From the NCBI GenBank assembly GCA_003162395.1, contig PMON01000029.1:1-36194 (forward strand): DNA of 36,194 nt, read 5' to 3'. The translations under genes and the position numbers were made by a program. The stretch is from Acidimicrobiaceae bacterium (GTDB taxonomy: Bacteria; Actinomycetota; Acidimicrobiia; Acidimicrobiales; RAAP-2). Positions 6,782-15,474 of the stretch are shown here, one piece after another. Numbering within the stretch: position 1 is the stretch's first letter; the number at the start of each line of letters is the position of its first letter. The notes beneath the pieces are model-generated. The model was not told the DNA's origin, ran no database searches, and worked only from the letters and a program-made list of their open reading frames with translations.

Positions 6782-8799
6782 GTCGCGACGACCTTGGACG
6801 ACGACGTCAGGTAGCCCGCGGAGGCCACCGCGAAGATGCGCACGTAGTAGGTCGCCTGGTGCACGCCCGTGAAGGTCGCGCCGCTGCGGTAGCTCGAGGG
6901 CGTCACGCAGCTCTTGGTCATCGCGGCGTCGAGGCACGCCCGCGCGGTGTAGCTCTGGGCCTTGGGGCCGTTCGATGAGCCCGTGAACGCGATGCGCAGC
7001 GCCGTCGACGTCGCGGTGACCTTGGTGATCACGGGAGCGTGGAGACGGACCGACGCGAGGTACGGCCCGACGACCTTGGACCTCGCGGCGAAGTAGCTCC
7101 CGTTCGTGAGCGCGATGACCGCGACGTAGTACTTGTCGCCCGCGACGAGCCCGGTGAGGACGTGGCCGCTCTTGAAGGGGCTCGCCTTCACGCACTTGGT
7201 CGACATCGCCGCGTTCGTGCACGCCTTGATGCTGTAGACCTCGCTCGCGGGGGACCCCGAGGGCTTCGTGAAGGTCACGCCCAGCGCGCCGGTCGTCGTG
7301 GCCGACGACGCGACGTGCAGCACGGGGGCCGGATCCGTCGTGAACGCCAGCGTGCTCACCACGCCGCCGTCCGGGTTCGTGACGGAGATCTTCGTCGAGG
7401 CGAGCGTCGCCGCACCGGTTGCGGCCACGACCACGCGCAGCTTGGTCGCCGAGTCGACCACGGCGGGGCTGAGGAGCAGCGCGGTGTCCTTCTTGCCGGC
7501 CGAGCCGATGCTCACGAGCGCGCCGTGCTCGAACCCCGTCCCGACGACGGTGACCACGAACGCGGTGTTGGCCCCGATGCCCTTGGGAGAGTCCGACGTC
7601 TCGGTGGGCAGCGGGTCGATCGAGAGCACGCCCGTGCCGATCGTGCTGCCGCCGCCGGTGTCCGACACCGTCACGTCCCGGAGCCCGAGCGCGGCGGTCT
7701 TCGAGACGCTGAGCATCGCTCGGATCTGCGTCGAGGAGAGCCAGTCGAGGTGCGAGAAGGCGACGTCGCCGCCTGCCACTGCCAGCGTGGTCCCCGGGGT
7801 CAGGTTGGTGCCCCGCACGATCTCGTTCCTCGTCACGCCGAGCGCGATCGGCGGGATCGACGTCATGGTGGGAAGCCCGACGACGTGGAACACGCCAGCA
7901 GAGGTGGACACCCCGCCCGAGTCGCAGTTGGTCACGGTCACGTCACGGGGCCCGAGCGCGGCGTTGGACGCGACCGTCAGCTTGACGTACATCTCGTTGC
8001 CGAGCGCCGAGCTCACGCTGTCGACGCTCACGCCGGACCCCGAGATCGCGACGGCGGGCTCTTTGGACTTGCACACCTCGAAGTTCGAGCCGGTGACGCG
8101 CACGGTTTGGTTGGCCTCGCCCTGACCGAGGGGCGCGACGCTCGTCACTCTCGGCGGCAGCCGGACCCTCAGGCCATCGGGCACGGTCCACGACGCGGAC
8201 CCCTCGGTGATCCTCATCGTCCGCCACCCTGGGGCCGCGCCACTCGCGATCGTGAAGCCGACGTCGAGTCGCCCGCCATGCGCGAGCGACTGGCTCGCGA
8301 CACTGACGCCCGCCCCCGAGAACGACAGCGCCGGCGCCACGAAGAAGTCGGGTCGGACCATTGAGGTCCTCCAGTTGACCGCACCGTCGCCCACGGCCCA
8401 CCTCGCCAGCACGGGCGCGTAGTCGACGTGCACCGCGCGCGAGAGGGTGCCTTTGGCTCCCCCTGGATTCGTGACGGTCAGCGTCCGCGCGCCGAACGCG
8501 GCATCGCGCGCGACGACGAGCCGCACCGTGATCGCAGTCGCGGCCACGGACTTCTCGGCCGTCGAGATGCCCTTGCCGAGCGACACCTTCGCGCCGCTCG
8601 CGAAGCCGGAGCCGTGGATCGTCGCCGGGATCGACTCGTCCCGATTGATCGTCGAGACCGACAGCGAAGTCACCGTCGGCCCCGTCGCACGCCGGACCGC
8701 GGCCGCTGCGCTGGCGACCGAGACCGTGGCTGCGCCGCCGAGGCAGGCGACCAGCAGCGCGGCGAGCGCGCGCCTCGACACTGCACTTCGCTCCGACAC
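6778..8799 (-). CDS. large secreted protein with IPT/TIG-like and FN3-like repeats
   Basis: A 673-aa exported protein. Residues about 1-31 form a Sec signal peptide (basic start, then LAALLVACLGG, ending SVASAAA). About five Ig-like repeats of 85-95 residues follow (about 40-490), each with a pattern like PTVTSLS...VTGSNF...VTVTNPGGG, typical of IPT/TIG domains. Two fibronectin-III-like C-terminal repeats (about 491-585 and 586-673) each keep a Cys pair spaced C-x8-C (ACTNAAMSTKC and ACLDAAMTKSC). No catalytic domain or sorting signal is visible. The GTG at 8799 has an AGGAGG site about 6 nt upstream. A role in cell-surface binding or matrix is plausible. It lies 89 bp downstream of gcvPB but probably has its own promoter. 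Confidence 0.85.
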   Translation of the reverse strand: MSERSAVSRRALAALLVACLGGAATVSVASAAAAVRRATGPTVTSLSVSTINRDESIPATIHGSGFASGAKVSLGKGISTAEKSVAATAITVRLVVARDAAFGARTLTVTNPGGAKGTLSRAVHVDYAPVLARWAVGDGAVNWRTSMVRPDFFVAPALSFSGAGVSVASQSLAHGGRLDVGFTIASGAAPGWRTMRITEGSASWTVPDGLRVRLPPRVTSVAPLGQGEANQTVRVTGSNFEVCKSKEPAVAISGSGVSVDSVSSALGNEMYVKLTVASNAALGPRDVTVTNCDSGGVSTSAGVFHVVGLPTMTSIPPIALGVTRNEIVRGTNLTPGTTLAVAGGDVAFSHLDWLSSTQIRAMLSVSKTAALGLRDVTVSDTGGGSTIGTGVLSIDPLPTETSDSPKGIGANTAFVVTVVGTGFEHGALVSIGSAGKKDTALLLSPAVVDSATKLRVVVAATGAATLASTKISVTNPDGGVVSTLAFTTDPAPVLHVASSATTTGALGVTFTKPSGSPASEVYSIKACTNAAMSTKCVKASPFKSGHVLTGLVAGDKYYVAVIALTNGSYFAARSKVVGPYLASVRLHAPVITKVTATSTALRIAFTGSSNGPKAQSYTARACLDAAMTKSCVTPSSYRSGATFTGVHQATYYVRIFAVASAGYLTSSSKVVAT

Positions 8800-8831
8800 G
8801 ATTCCTCCTAGCAGGCCCCTAGCGGACCCTG

Positions 8832-8861
8832 ACTCTAATCAAGGGCGCGATTCGACGGTCA
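8832..8861 (-). promoter_or_regulatory. possible promoter of the IPT/FN3 secreted protein gene
   Basis: On the minus strand TGACC (8857-8861) resembles a -35 and TAGAGT (8832-8837) a -10, with a 19-bp spacer. This would give a leader of about 25-30 nt carrying the AGGAGG ribosome site. Supported only by motif and position. Confidence 0.35.
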
Positions 8862-8888
8862 GGCGCCACAAACGGGGCCCAGACGGCG

Positions 8889-10412
8889 TCAGCCCCGTGG
8901 CTCGACGGGGTCTCGATCGTCTTCGGTCGCGACCAGGTGTCGCGCTGCACGAGCCTCGTCCAGGCGACGAACGGGCGTCGATCGGGGGGCCTCGTGGGCG
9001 GCGTCGGGGTCGTCGGTCGCGCCACGTGCGATCCGTTCGAGCGCGTCCGCGAGCGCTGCCAGCGTCTGGGGGCTCTCGGTCTCGGTCGGCTCGACCATCA
9101 GCGCCTCGTCCACGACGAGCGGGAAGTACACCGTCGGTGCGTGGAAGCCCTCCTCGAGGAGCCGCTTCGCCACGTCGAGGGCGCGGACGCCGGTCGTGCG
9201 CTTGAGCTCGGCGGCCGTGAGCACCACCTCGTGCATGCACGGTCGGTCGAACGCCGCGGGGTACGAGTCGTGCAACCGGACCCGGAGCCAGTTCGCGTTG
9301 AGCACCGCGCGCTCAGCGACTCGCGCGAGCCCGTCGCGCCCGTGTACGCGGAGGTAGGCGTGCGCGCGCGCGAGCACGAGCGCGTTGCCGTGCCAGGAGT
9401 GCACGCGCCCGATCGAGCGCGGTGGCATGCGCCACTCGAACTGGTTGTCCGCGGTGCGGCACGGCGCAGGACCTGGCAGGAATTCCGCGAGCCGCTCGGA
9501 CACCGCCACCGGTCCGGCGCCGGGTCCTCCCCCGCCGTGTGGCGTGGCAAAGGTCTTGTGCAAGTTGAGGTGGACGATGTCGAAGCCCATGTCACCCGGG
9601 CGCACGACGCCCAGGATGGCGTTCAGGTTCGCGCCGTCGTAGTAGAGGAGCCCGCCCACCTCGTGCACGGCTGCGGCGATCCTGTCGATCTCCTCTTCGA
9701 AGAGCCCGAGCGTGTTCGGGTTCGTGAGCATGATCCCCGCGACGTCACGATCGAGCGCGGCGCGAAGCGCGTCGACGTCGACGAGGCCGCGGGCATCCGA
9801 GGGAATCGTGACGACCTCGTAGCCGCCGAGCGTGACCGAGGCGGGGTTCGTGCCGTGCGCCGAGTCGGGGATCAGCACCTTGGTCCTCGTCTCGCCGTTC
9901 GCGGCGTGGAACGCGCGCATGAGGAGCAGTCCGGTCAGCTCGCCGGCGGCGCCCGCAGCAGGCTGGAGGGTCGCGGCGTGCATGCCGGTCACCGCGCACA
10001 GCTCGCGCTCGATCTCGCACAGCAGCGCGAGCCAGCCTTGGGTCAACGGCGCGGGCGTCGCGGGGTGCACGTCGGCAATGCCCGGCATCGCGGCGATCTC
10101 GTCGAACGCCTTTGGGTTGTACTTCATCGTGCACGAGCCCAGCGGGTACATGCCGAGGTCGACCGAGAACTGCCGGTGCGACAGGCGCGTGAAGTGGCCG
10201 ACCAGGTCGCGCTCGGAGACCTCGGGCAGAGCGACCGGCTCTCGCCGCAGGTACGACGCGCTCACGAGGCGCTCGAGCAGCGTCGCGGGCACGCCCGTCG
10301 TGCGCAGCTGGGCTGCCGAGCGACCTGTCACCGAGAGCTCGAAGACCGTCGGCTCCGCGTCGCGACCGAGCAACGGCGCCGAGCTCGCGCGGCCCCCCGG
10401 GGCGGCGCTCAT
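8889..10412 (-). CDS. gcvPB: glycine dehydrogenase (decarboxylating) subunit 2, P-protein C-terminal half
   Basis: This 507-aa protein is the PLP-binding half of the glycine cleavage P-protein, which decarboxylates glycine and passes aminomethyl to the lipoyl arm of GcvH. The PLP lysine is K286 in LNLHKTFATPHGGGGPG, followed by the glycine-rich loop. YPLGSCTMKYNP (89-100) and DSAHGTNPAS (183-192) are also diagnostic. ATG at 10412 overlaps the stop of gcvPA (ATGA), so the two subunits are translationally coupled and presumably made in equal amounts. A short C-terminal tail after about residue 470 is Arg/Asp-rich and looks unconserved. It is the last gcv gene of the locus; GcvH is encoded about 12 kb away. 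Confidence 0.95.
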   Translation of the reverse strand: MSAAPGGRASSAPLLGRDAEPTVFELSVTGRSAAQLRTTGVPATLLERLVSASYLRREPVALPEVSERDLVGHFTRLSHRQFSVDLGMYPLGSCTMKYNPKAFDEIAAMPGIADVHPATPAPLTQGWLALLCEIERELCAVTGMHAATLQPAAGAAGELTGLLLMRAFHAANGETRTKVLIPDSAHGTNPASVTLGGYEVVTIPSDARGLVDVDALRAALDRDVAGIMLTNPNTLGLFEEEIDRIAAAVHEVGGLLYYDGANLNAILGVVRPGDMGFDIVHLNLHKTFATPHGGGGPGAGPVAVSERLAEFLPGPAPCRTADNQFEWRMPPRSIGRVHSWHGNALVLARAHAYLRVHGRDGLARVAERAVLNANWLRVRLHDSYPAAFDRPCMHEVVLTAAELKRTTGVRALDVAKRLLEEGFHAPTVYFPLVVDEALMVEPTETESPQTLAALADALERIARGATDDPDAAHEAPRSTPVRRLDEARAARHLVATEDDRDPVEPRG

Positions 10413-11779
10413 CTCGCGGCCTTCCCGAACGCGGTGGCGAACGCGTCGATCTCGGCCCTCGTGCGGCGCTCGGTGACGGCGACGACGATCGTGTGCTCGC
10501 ACGCACCAGGTGCGAGCGAGCCATCGTCGCCCTCGGTGAGCGCCGATGCCGCGACACCTCCCAAGAAGCCCTCGTCGGCGAGCCGTGCGAGCACGGTCTC
10601 GGCGAGAGCCGGGGTCTGCACGGCGAACTCGCGCAGGTACGGCGCCGAGGCGACCGGCACGATCGAGTGCAGGGCCTCGAGCTGCTCGGCGAGGTAGTGC
10701 GCGCCCTGCGCGCACCTCGTCGCGACCTCAGCGAGGCCATCCGGACCGAGCCAGCTCAGCTGGATGGCCGCGGTCACGGCCATCAGCGTCTGGTTCGTGC
10801 ACACGTTGGACGTCGCCTTCTCGCGGCGAATGTCCTGCTCGCGTGCGCGGAGCGTCGTCACGTAGGCCCGCGTGCCCGCGACGTCGACCGTCTCGCCGAC
10901 GAGCCTGCCCGGCAGGCGACGAACCTGGTCGCGGCTGCACGCGAAGAGCCCGAGATAGGGCCCGCCGAAGCTCAGCTTGGTGCCGAGCGACTGGCCCTCG
11001 CCGATCACGACGTCGGCACCGAGCTCGCCCGGGGCACGAAGCACGCCGGCCGCGATCGGATCGGCAGCCACGACCAGGAGCGCACCGTGGGTGTCGGCGT
11101 GCGCTCTCGCTGCGGCGAGGTCCTCGAGGCACCCGAGCCAGTTCGGCTGGGCGACGACCACGACGCCCACGGGCTCGCCGCGTGGAGCCAGCTGCCACTG
11201 TGTGACGCCGTCGATCAGCGCGACGACCTCGAGGTCGTGACCGGTGCCCCTCGCGAGGGTCTGCGCAACCGCGCGCCAGTGGGGATGCACGCCGGCAGAC
11301 AGCAGCACCCGTTGACGACCGGTCGCCCCGACGCACAGGTTGATCGCCTCGACGAGCGACGAGGCGCCGTCGTACAGCGAGGCGTTCGCGACGGGGAGCC
11401 CGGCCAACCTCGCGACCATGGTCTGGAACTCGAAGATCGCCTGGAGCACGCCCTGGGCGACCTCGGCTTGGTACGGGGTGTAGGCCGTCACGAACTCCGA
11501 GCGCGTCGCGAGCGCGCGCACGACCGCGGGCACTTCGTGGTCGTACGCGCCCGCGCCAGCGAAGCAGACGAGGTCCCGGCCCACCGAGCGGTTCCGAGCG
11601 GCGAAGGCCTCGAACTCCGCGGCGACGTCGGGCTCGGTCAGCCCCTCGTCGAGATCGAGTCCCCCTGCGAGACGAAGTGCCGCGGGGACCACCTCGAAGA
11701 GCTCGTCGAGCCCGCTGAGCCCGAGGAACTCGAGCATCGTCTCGATCTCGGCGTCGGTGTGCGGCAGATAGTCGGCCAC
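10409..11779 (-). CDS. gcvPA: glycine dehydrogenase (decarboxylating) subunit 1, P-protein N-terminal half
   Basis: A 456-aa fold-type I aminotransferase-like protein that pairs with GcvPB to form the split P-protein of the glycine cleavage system. Diagnostic segments are YLPHTDAEIETML at the N-terminus, YTPYQAEVAQGVLQ near 123-136, and NASLYDGASS near 152-161. As expected for subunit 1, no PLP lysine motif is present. The open frame extends to 11815, but GTG at 11779 gives the family's usual N-terminus, has AGAAGG about 5 nt upstream, and overlaps the gcvT stop by one base (TAGTG). The order gcvT-gcvPA-gcvPB with overlapping junctions shows a single operon. Confidence 0.94.
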   Translation of the reverse strand: MADYLPHTDAEIETMLEFLGLSGLDELFEVVPAALRLAGGLDLDEGLTEPDVAAEFEAFAARNRSVGRDLVCFAGAGAYDHEVPAVVRALATRSEFVTAYTPYQAEVAQGVLQAIFEFQTMVARLAGLPVANASLYDGASSLVEAINLCVGATGRQRVLLSAGVHPHWRAVAQTLARGTGHDLEVVALIDGVTQWQLAPRGEPVGVVVVAQPNWLGCLEDLAAARAHADTHGALLVVAADPIAAGVLRAPGELGADVVIGEGQSLGTKLSFGGPYLGLFACSRDQVRRLPGRLVGETVDVAGTRAYVTTLRAREQDIRREKATSNVCTNQTLMAVTAAIQLSWLGPDGLAEVATRCAQGAHYLAEQLEALHSIVPVASAPYLREFAVQTPALAETVLARLADEGFLGGVAASALTEGDDGSLAPGACEHTIVVAVTERRTRAEIDAFATAFGKAAR

Positions 11780-12846
11780 TACGCCTTCTTTTTCACAAAG
11801 GGCACCGCCACGCACGCCGCATCAAGTCGTCGATCACGCACGTTCAGCTGCACGCGCTGGCCCACCTCGAGGGGTCGCGAGGTGCTCACGAGCCCGAGCG
11901 CGATCCCGTGACCAAGCACGGGTGAGAAGTTGCCCGACGTGACGACCCCTGCGGTCGCCCCGTCGACGAGCACCTCGGCGCCGTCACGCGGTGGCTGGCG
12001 CGTCGACGTCGAAAAGCCCCGGAGGGTCCTCGAAAGTCCGGACGCACGCTGGGCTAAGAGGGCGTCTTTGCCACGGAACTTCGCCTTGTCCCAACCGACG
12101 ACCCAGCCGAGCCCCGCCTCGAGCGGCGTGATGGTCTCGCTCAGCTCGTGCCCGTGCAGCGGAAGGCCCGCCTCGAGGCGCAGGGTGTCACGGGCGCCGA
12201 GTCCTGCGGGCAGCACGCCCGCGTCGAGGATCGCGGCGAAGACGTGGCTTGCGTCGGCGTTGTCCACCGCGATCTCGATGCCGTCCTCGCCCGTGTAGCC
12301 AGTCCCCGCCACGACCGCAGCCCGCCCCGCGACACTCGCTGGCGCGACACGGAACCGACCGACACCCGCGGCGTCCGGCGCGATCTCGAGGAGACGACGC
12401 CGCGCGTTCGGACCCTGCACGGCGAGCACGGTGCGTCCAGCCGTCACGTCGTCGCCACCGACCGCGGCGAGGACGCGCTCGGTGTTCGACGCGTTCGGCA
12501 TGACGTCGAAGACGTTGGTGGACACCCACCAGATGATGATGTCGTCCAGCACGCCGCCGTCGTCATTCAGCAACTGGGTGTACTGCGCCCTGCCCGGCGC
12601 GATCTTGGTCAGGTCATTGCACAGCGCGAGATCGAGCGTGACCCTTGCCTCGGTGCCCGACACGCGGACGGTGCCGAGGTGGCTGACATCGAAGACGACG
12701 GCGTCGCCGCGGCAGCTCAGGTGCTCTTTGACGGTCCCCGACGGGTACGAGAGCGGCATCTCGAAGCCGCCGAACTCGACCATCTTCGCGCCCAGCGCCA
12801 CGTGCGCGTCAAAGAGGGCGGTGCGACGCAACGAGGTCGAGTGCAC
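11779..12846 (-). CDS. gcvT: aminomethyltransferase, glycine cleavage system T protein
   Basis: A 355-aa GcvT that transfers the aminomethyl carbon from lipoyl-GcvH to tetrahydrofolate and releases ammonia. LRRTALFDAHVALGAKMVEFGGFEMPLSY-type residues at the N-terminus, VFDVSHLGTVRVSG, a GTGYTGEDGIEI motif and GARDTLRLEAGLPLHGHEL are all classic. The C-terminal barrel is complete. The GTG start at 12846 lies 9 bp after the stop of the preceding ORF, and a TAGTCT box overlapping that stop sits exactly 6 nt upstream. The gene may therefore have its own leaderless promoter as well as being read from the MerR gene. Its stop overlaps the gcvPA start. Confidence 0.95.
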   Translation of the reverse strand: MHSTSLRRTALFDAHVALGAKMVEFGGFEMPLSYPSGTVKEHLSCRGDAVVFDVSHLGTVRVSGTEARVTLDLALCNDLTKIAPGRAQYTQLLNDDGGVLDDIIIWWVSTNVFDVMPNASNTERVLAAVGGDDVTAGRTVLAVQGPNARRRLLEIAPDAAGVGRFRVAPASVAGRAAVVAGTGYTGEDGIEIAVDNADASHVFAAILDAGVLPAGLGARDTLRLEAGLPLHGHELSETITPLEAGLGWVVGWDKAKFRGKDALLAQRASGLSRTLRGFSTSTRQPPRDGAEVLVDGATAGVVTSGNFSPVLGHGIALGLVSTSRPLEVGQRVQLNVRDRRLDAACVAVPFVKKKA

Positions 12847-12852
12847 GAGGGC

Positions 12853-12858
12853 AGACTA
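12853..12858 (-). promoter_or_regulatory. -10 box of internal leaderless promoter for gcvT
   Basis: TAGTCT on the minus strand is followed by 6 nt and the GTG of gcvT. Its first three bases are the stop codon of the upstream 132-aa ORF. The identical hexamer with the same spacing precedes the gene at 17008. Confidence 0.5.
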
Positions 12859-13254
12859 GGCCGCGGTCGTGAGCAGTCCTTCGAGCCCGTGGCGCTCGAG
12901 GAGCGTCGCGAGGTCCCGCTGGTACACGATGGCGAGTCGCAGCTCAGGGTACAGCTCGCGCATCCTGCGGACCTTTGCGTTCTTGCGAGTGACGAGCCGC
13001 TGGTCGGCGACCGTGAGCTCGACCAGCATGGAGTGCTCGGGCAGGTAGAAGTCCGGCCGGAACGCCTTGGTCGGGCGCCCTGCCTCGTCCCAGGCGAGCG
13101 GGAACTCGAAGGGCTCGTACTGCCAGGTGACCTCGTAGAGGTCGAGCAGGGTCGCGAAGTACCGCTCCGAGGGGTGCGCAAACGCCACTCTCGCTGCGCG
13201 GAACCCGCTTGGGTGCGGCGACCCCTTGTGGGGCGTGACGAGCTCGTCGCTCAC
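12856..13254 (-). CDS. 132-aa PD-(D/E)XK nuclease-fold-like protein of unknown function
   Basis: The protein has a restriction-endonuclease-like arrangement: an early helix HPSERYFATLL with E30, then RPDFYLP with D68, a strand MLVELT with E79, and a basic helix TRKNAKVRRMRELYP. In active PD-(D/E)XK enzymes the third motif is ExK, whereas here it reads E-L-T, with the nearest Lys about ten residues later. Catalysis is therefore doubtful, or uses a migrated lysine. I believe similar small proteins occur in many bacteria without assigned function. GTG at 13254 overlaps the MerR stop (GTGA) and the ORF ends 9 bp before gcvT, so it is co-transcribed with the regulator and probably with gcvT-PA-PB. 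Fold call moderate; function unknown. Confidence 0.75.
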   Translation of the reverse strand: MSDELVTPHKGSPHPSGFRAARVAFAHPSERYFATLLDLYEVTWQYEPFEFPLAWDEAGRPTKAFRPDFYLPEHSMLVELTVADQRLVTRKNAKVRRMRELYPELRLAIVYQRDLATLLERHGLEGLLTTAA

Positions 13255-13739
13255 GCGGTGGCGGGGTGCCTGGCAGCAGGCTTGTCCGCCTGACCGTCGC
13301 CCAGCGCGACGATGTCCGCGTGCAGGTCGTCGATGACGCTCGCCAGCGGGACGATGTTGAAGACGCCCTGGCCGCCCTGCAGCAGGTCCACGATCTCGCC
13401 GTTCGATCGAGCGAGCACCGAGCCCGTGGGCGTGAGCACAAGGCTCGTCGACGCCAGGTCCTGGCCGAGGCTCCCGCGCAAGCAGTCGACGGCGCGACGC
13501 GCTCGCTGCAAGGACACGCCGGCGTCGAGGAGCGACTTGATGACCTTGACCTCGAGCACGTCGGTGTAGTCGTACCGGCGCTTCGAGCCCGAGCCGGTCG
13601 CCGACGCGAGCGACGGGACGAGCAGACCGGTCCTCGCCCAGTAGTCGAGTTGGCGGTAGGTGATCCCCACCAGCCGGCACACCTGGGGTCCGCTGTAGCT
13701 CTGCAGGGTCGACGTCGCTGCCATGGGTCCTCCCGACAC
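13251..13739 (-). CDS. MerR-family transcriptional regulator (Rv1830-like)
   Basis: A small MerR-type regulator with an N-terminal winged helix (about residues 10-80): GPQVCRLVGITYRQLDYWARTGLL, then KRRYDYTDVLEVKVIKSLLDAGVSLQRARRAV. The C-terminal part (about 85-162) has no metal-binding Cys pattern, unlike classic MerR/CueR, and resembles the cell-cycle or metabolism MerR proteins next to gcv genes in mycobacteria. Two starts compete. GTG at 13739 follows a TAGAGT box by exactly 6 nt (leaderless). ATG at 13724 is preceded closely by GGGAGGA. The longer form is listed; the shorter has 157 aa. It heads a run of MerR, PD-(D/E)XK-like protein, gcvT, gcvPA, gcvPB and is a candidate regulator of it. 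Confidence 0.88.
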   Translation of the reverse strand: MSGGPMAATSTLQSYSGPQVCRLVGITYRQLDYWARTGLLVPSLASATGSGSKRRYDYTDVLEVKVIKSLLDAGVSLQRARRAVDCLRGSLGQDLASTSLVLTPTGSVLARSNGEIVDLLQGGQGVFNIVPLASVIDDLHADIVALGDGQADKPAARHPATA

Positions 13740-13745
13740 GGGACC

Positions 13746-13772
13746 ACTCTACCGTCGAGACGACATCGATGT
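13746..13772 (-). promoter_or_regulatory. MerR gene promoter with overlapping palindrome
   Basis: TAGAGT (13746-13751, minus strand) is the -10, 6 nt from the GTG at 13739. Centred 19 bp upstream is the perfect 10-bp palindrome ACATCGATGT (13763-13772), extending to a 16-bp near-palindrome with one mismatched pair. It sits where a MerR-type autoregulatory operator would lie, across the spacer and -35 region. Binding is inferred. Confidence 0.4.
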
Positions 13773-13792
13773 AGTTCGGTTTTCCCCGGCGC

Positions 13793-15466
<1,674 letters not shown>

Positions 15467-15474
<8 letters not shown>

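Noticed and set aside
8937-10697. Long plus-strand open frame antisense to gcvPB/gcvPA
   Set aside because: An Arg/His-rich frame opposite two clearly conserved enzymes; an artefact of high GC with few stop codons.
12847-12855. Glycine riboswitch before gcvT
   Set aside because: Only 9 bp separate gcvT from the previous gene, and the region before the MerR gene is also too short (53 bp to thiG).
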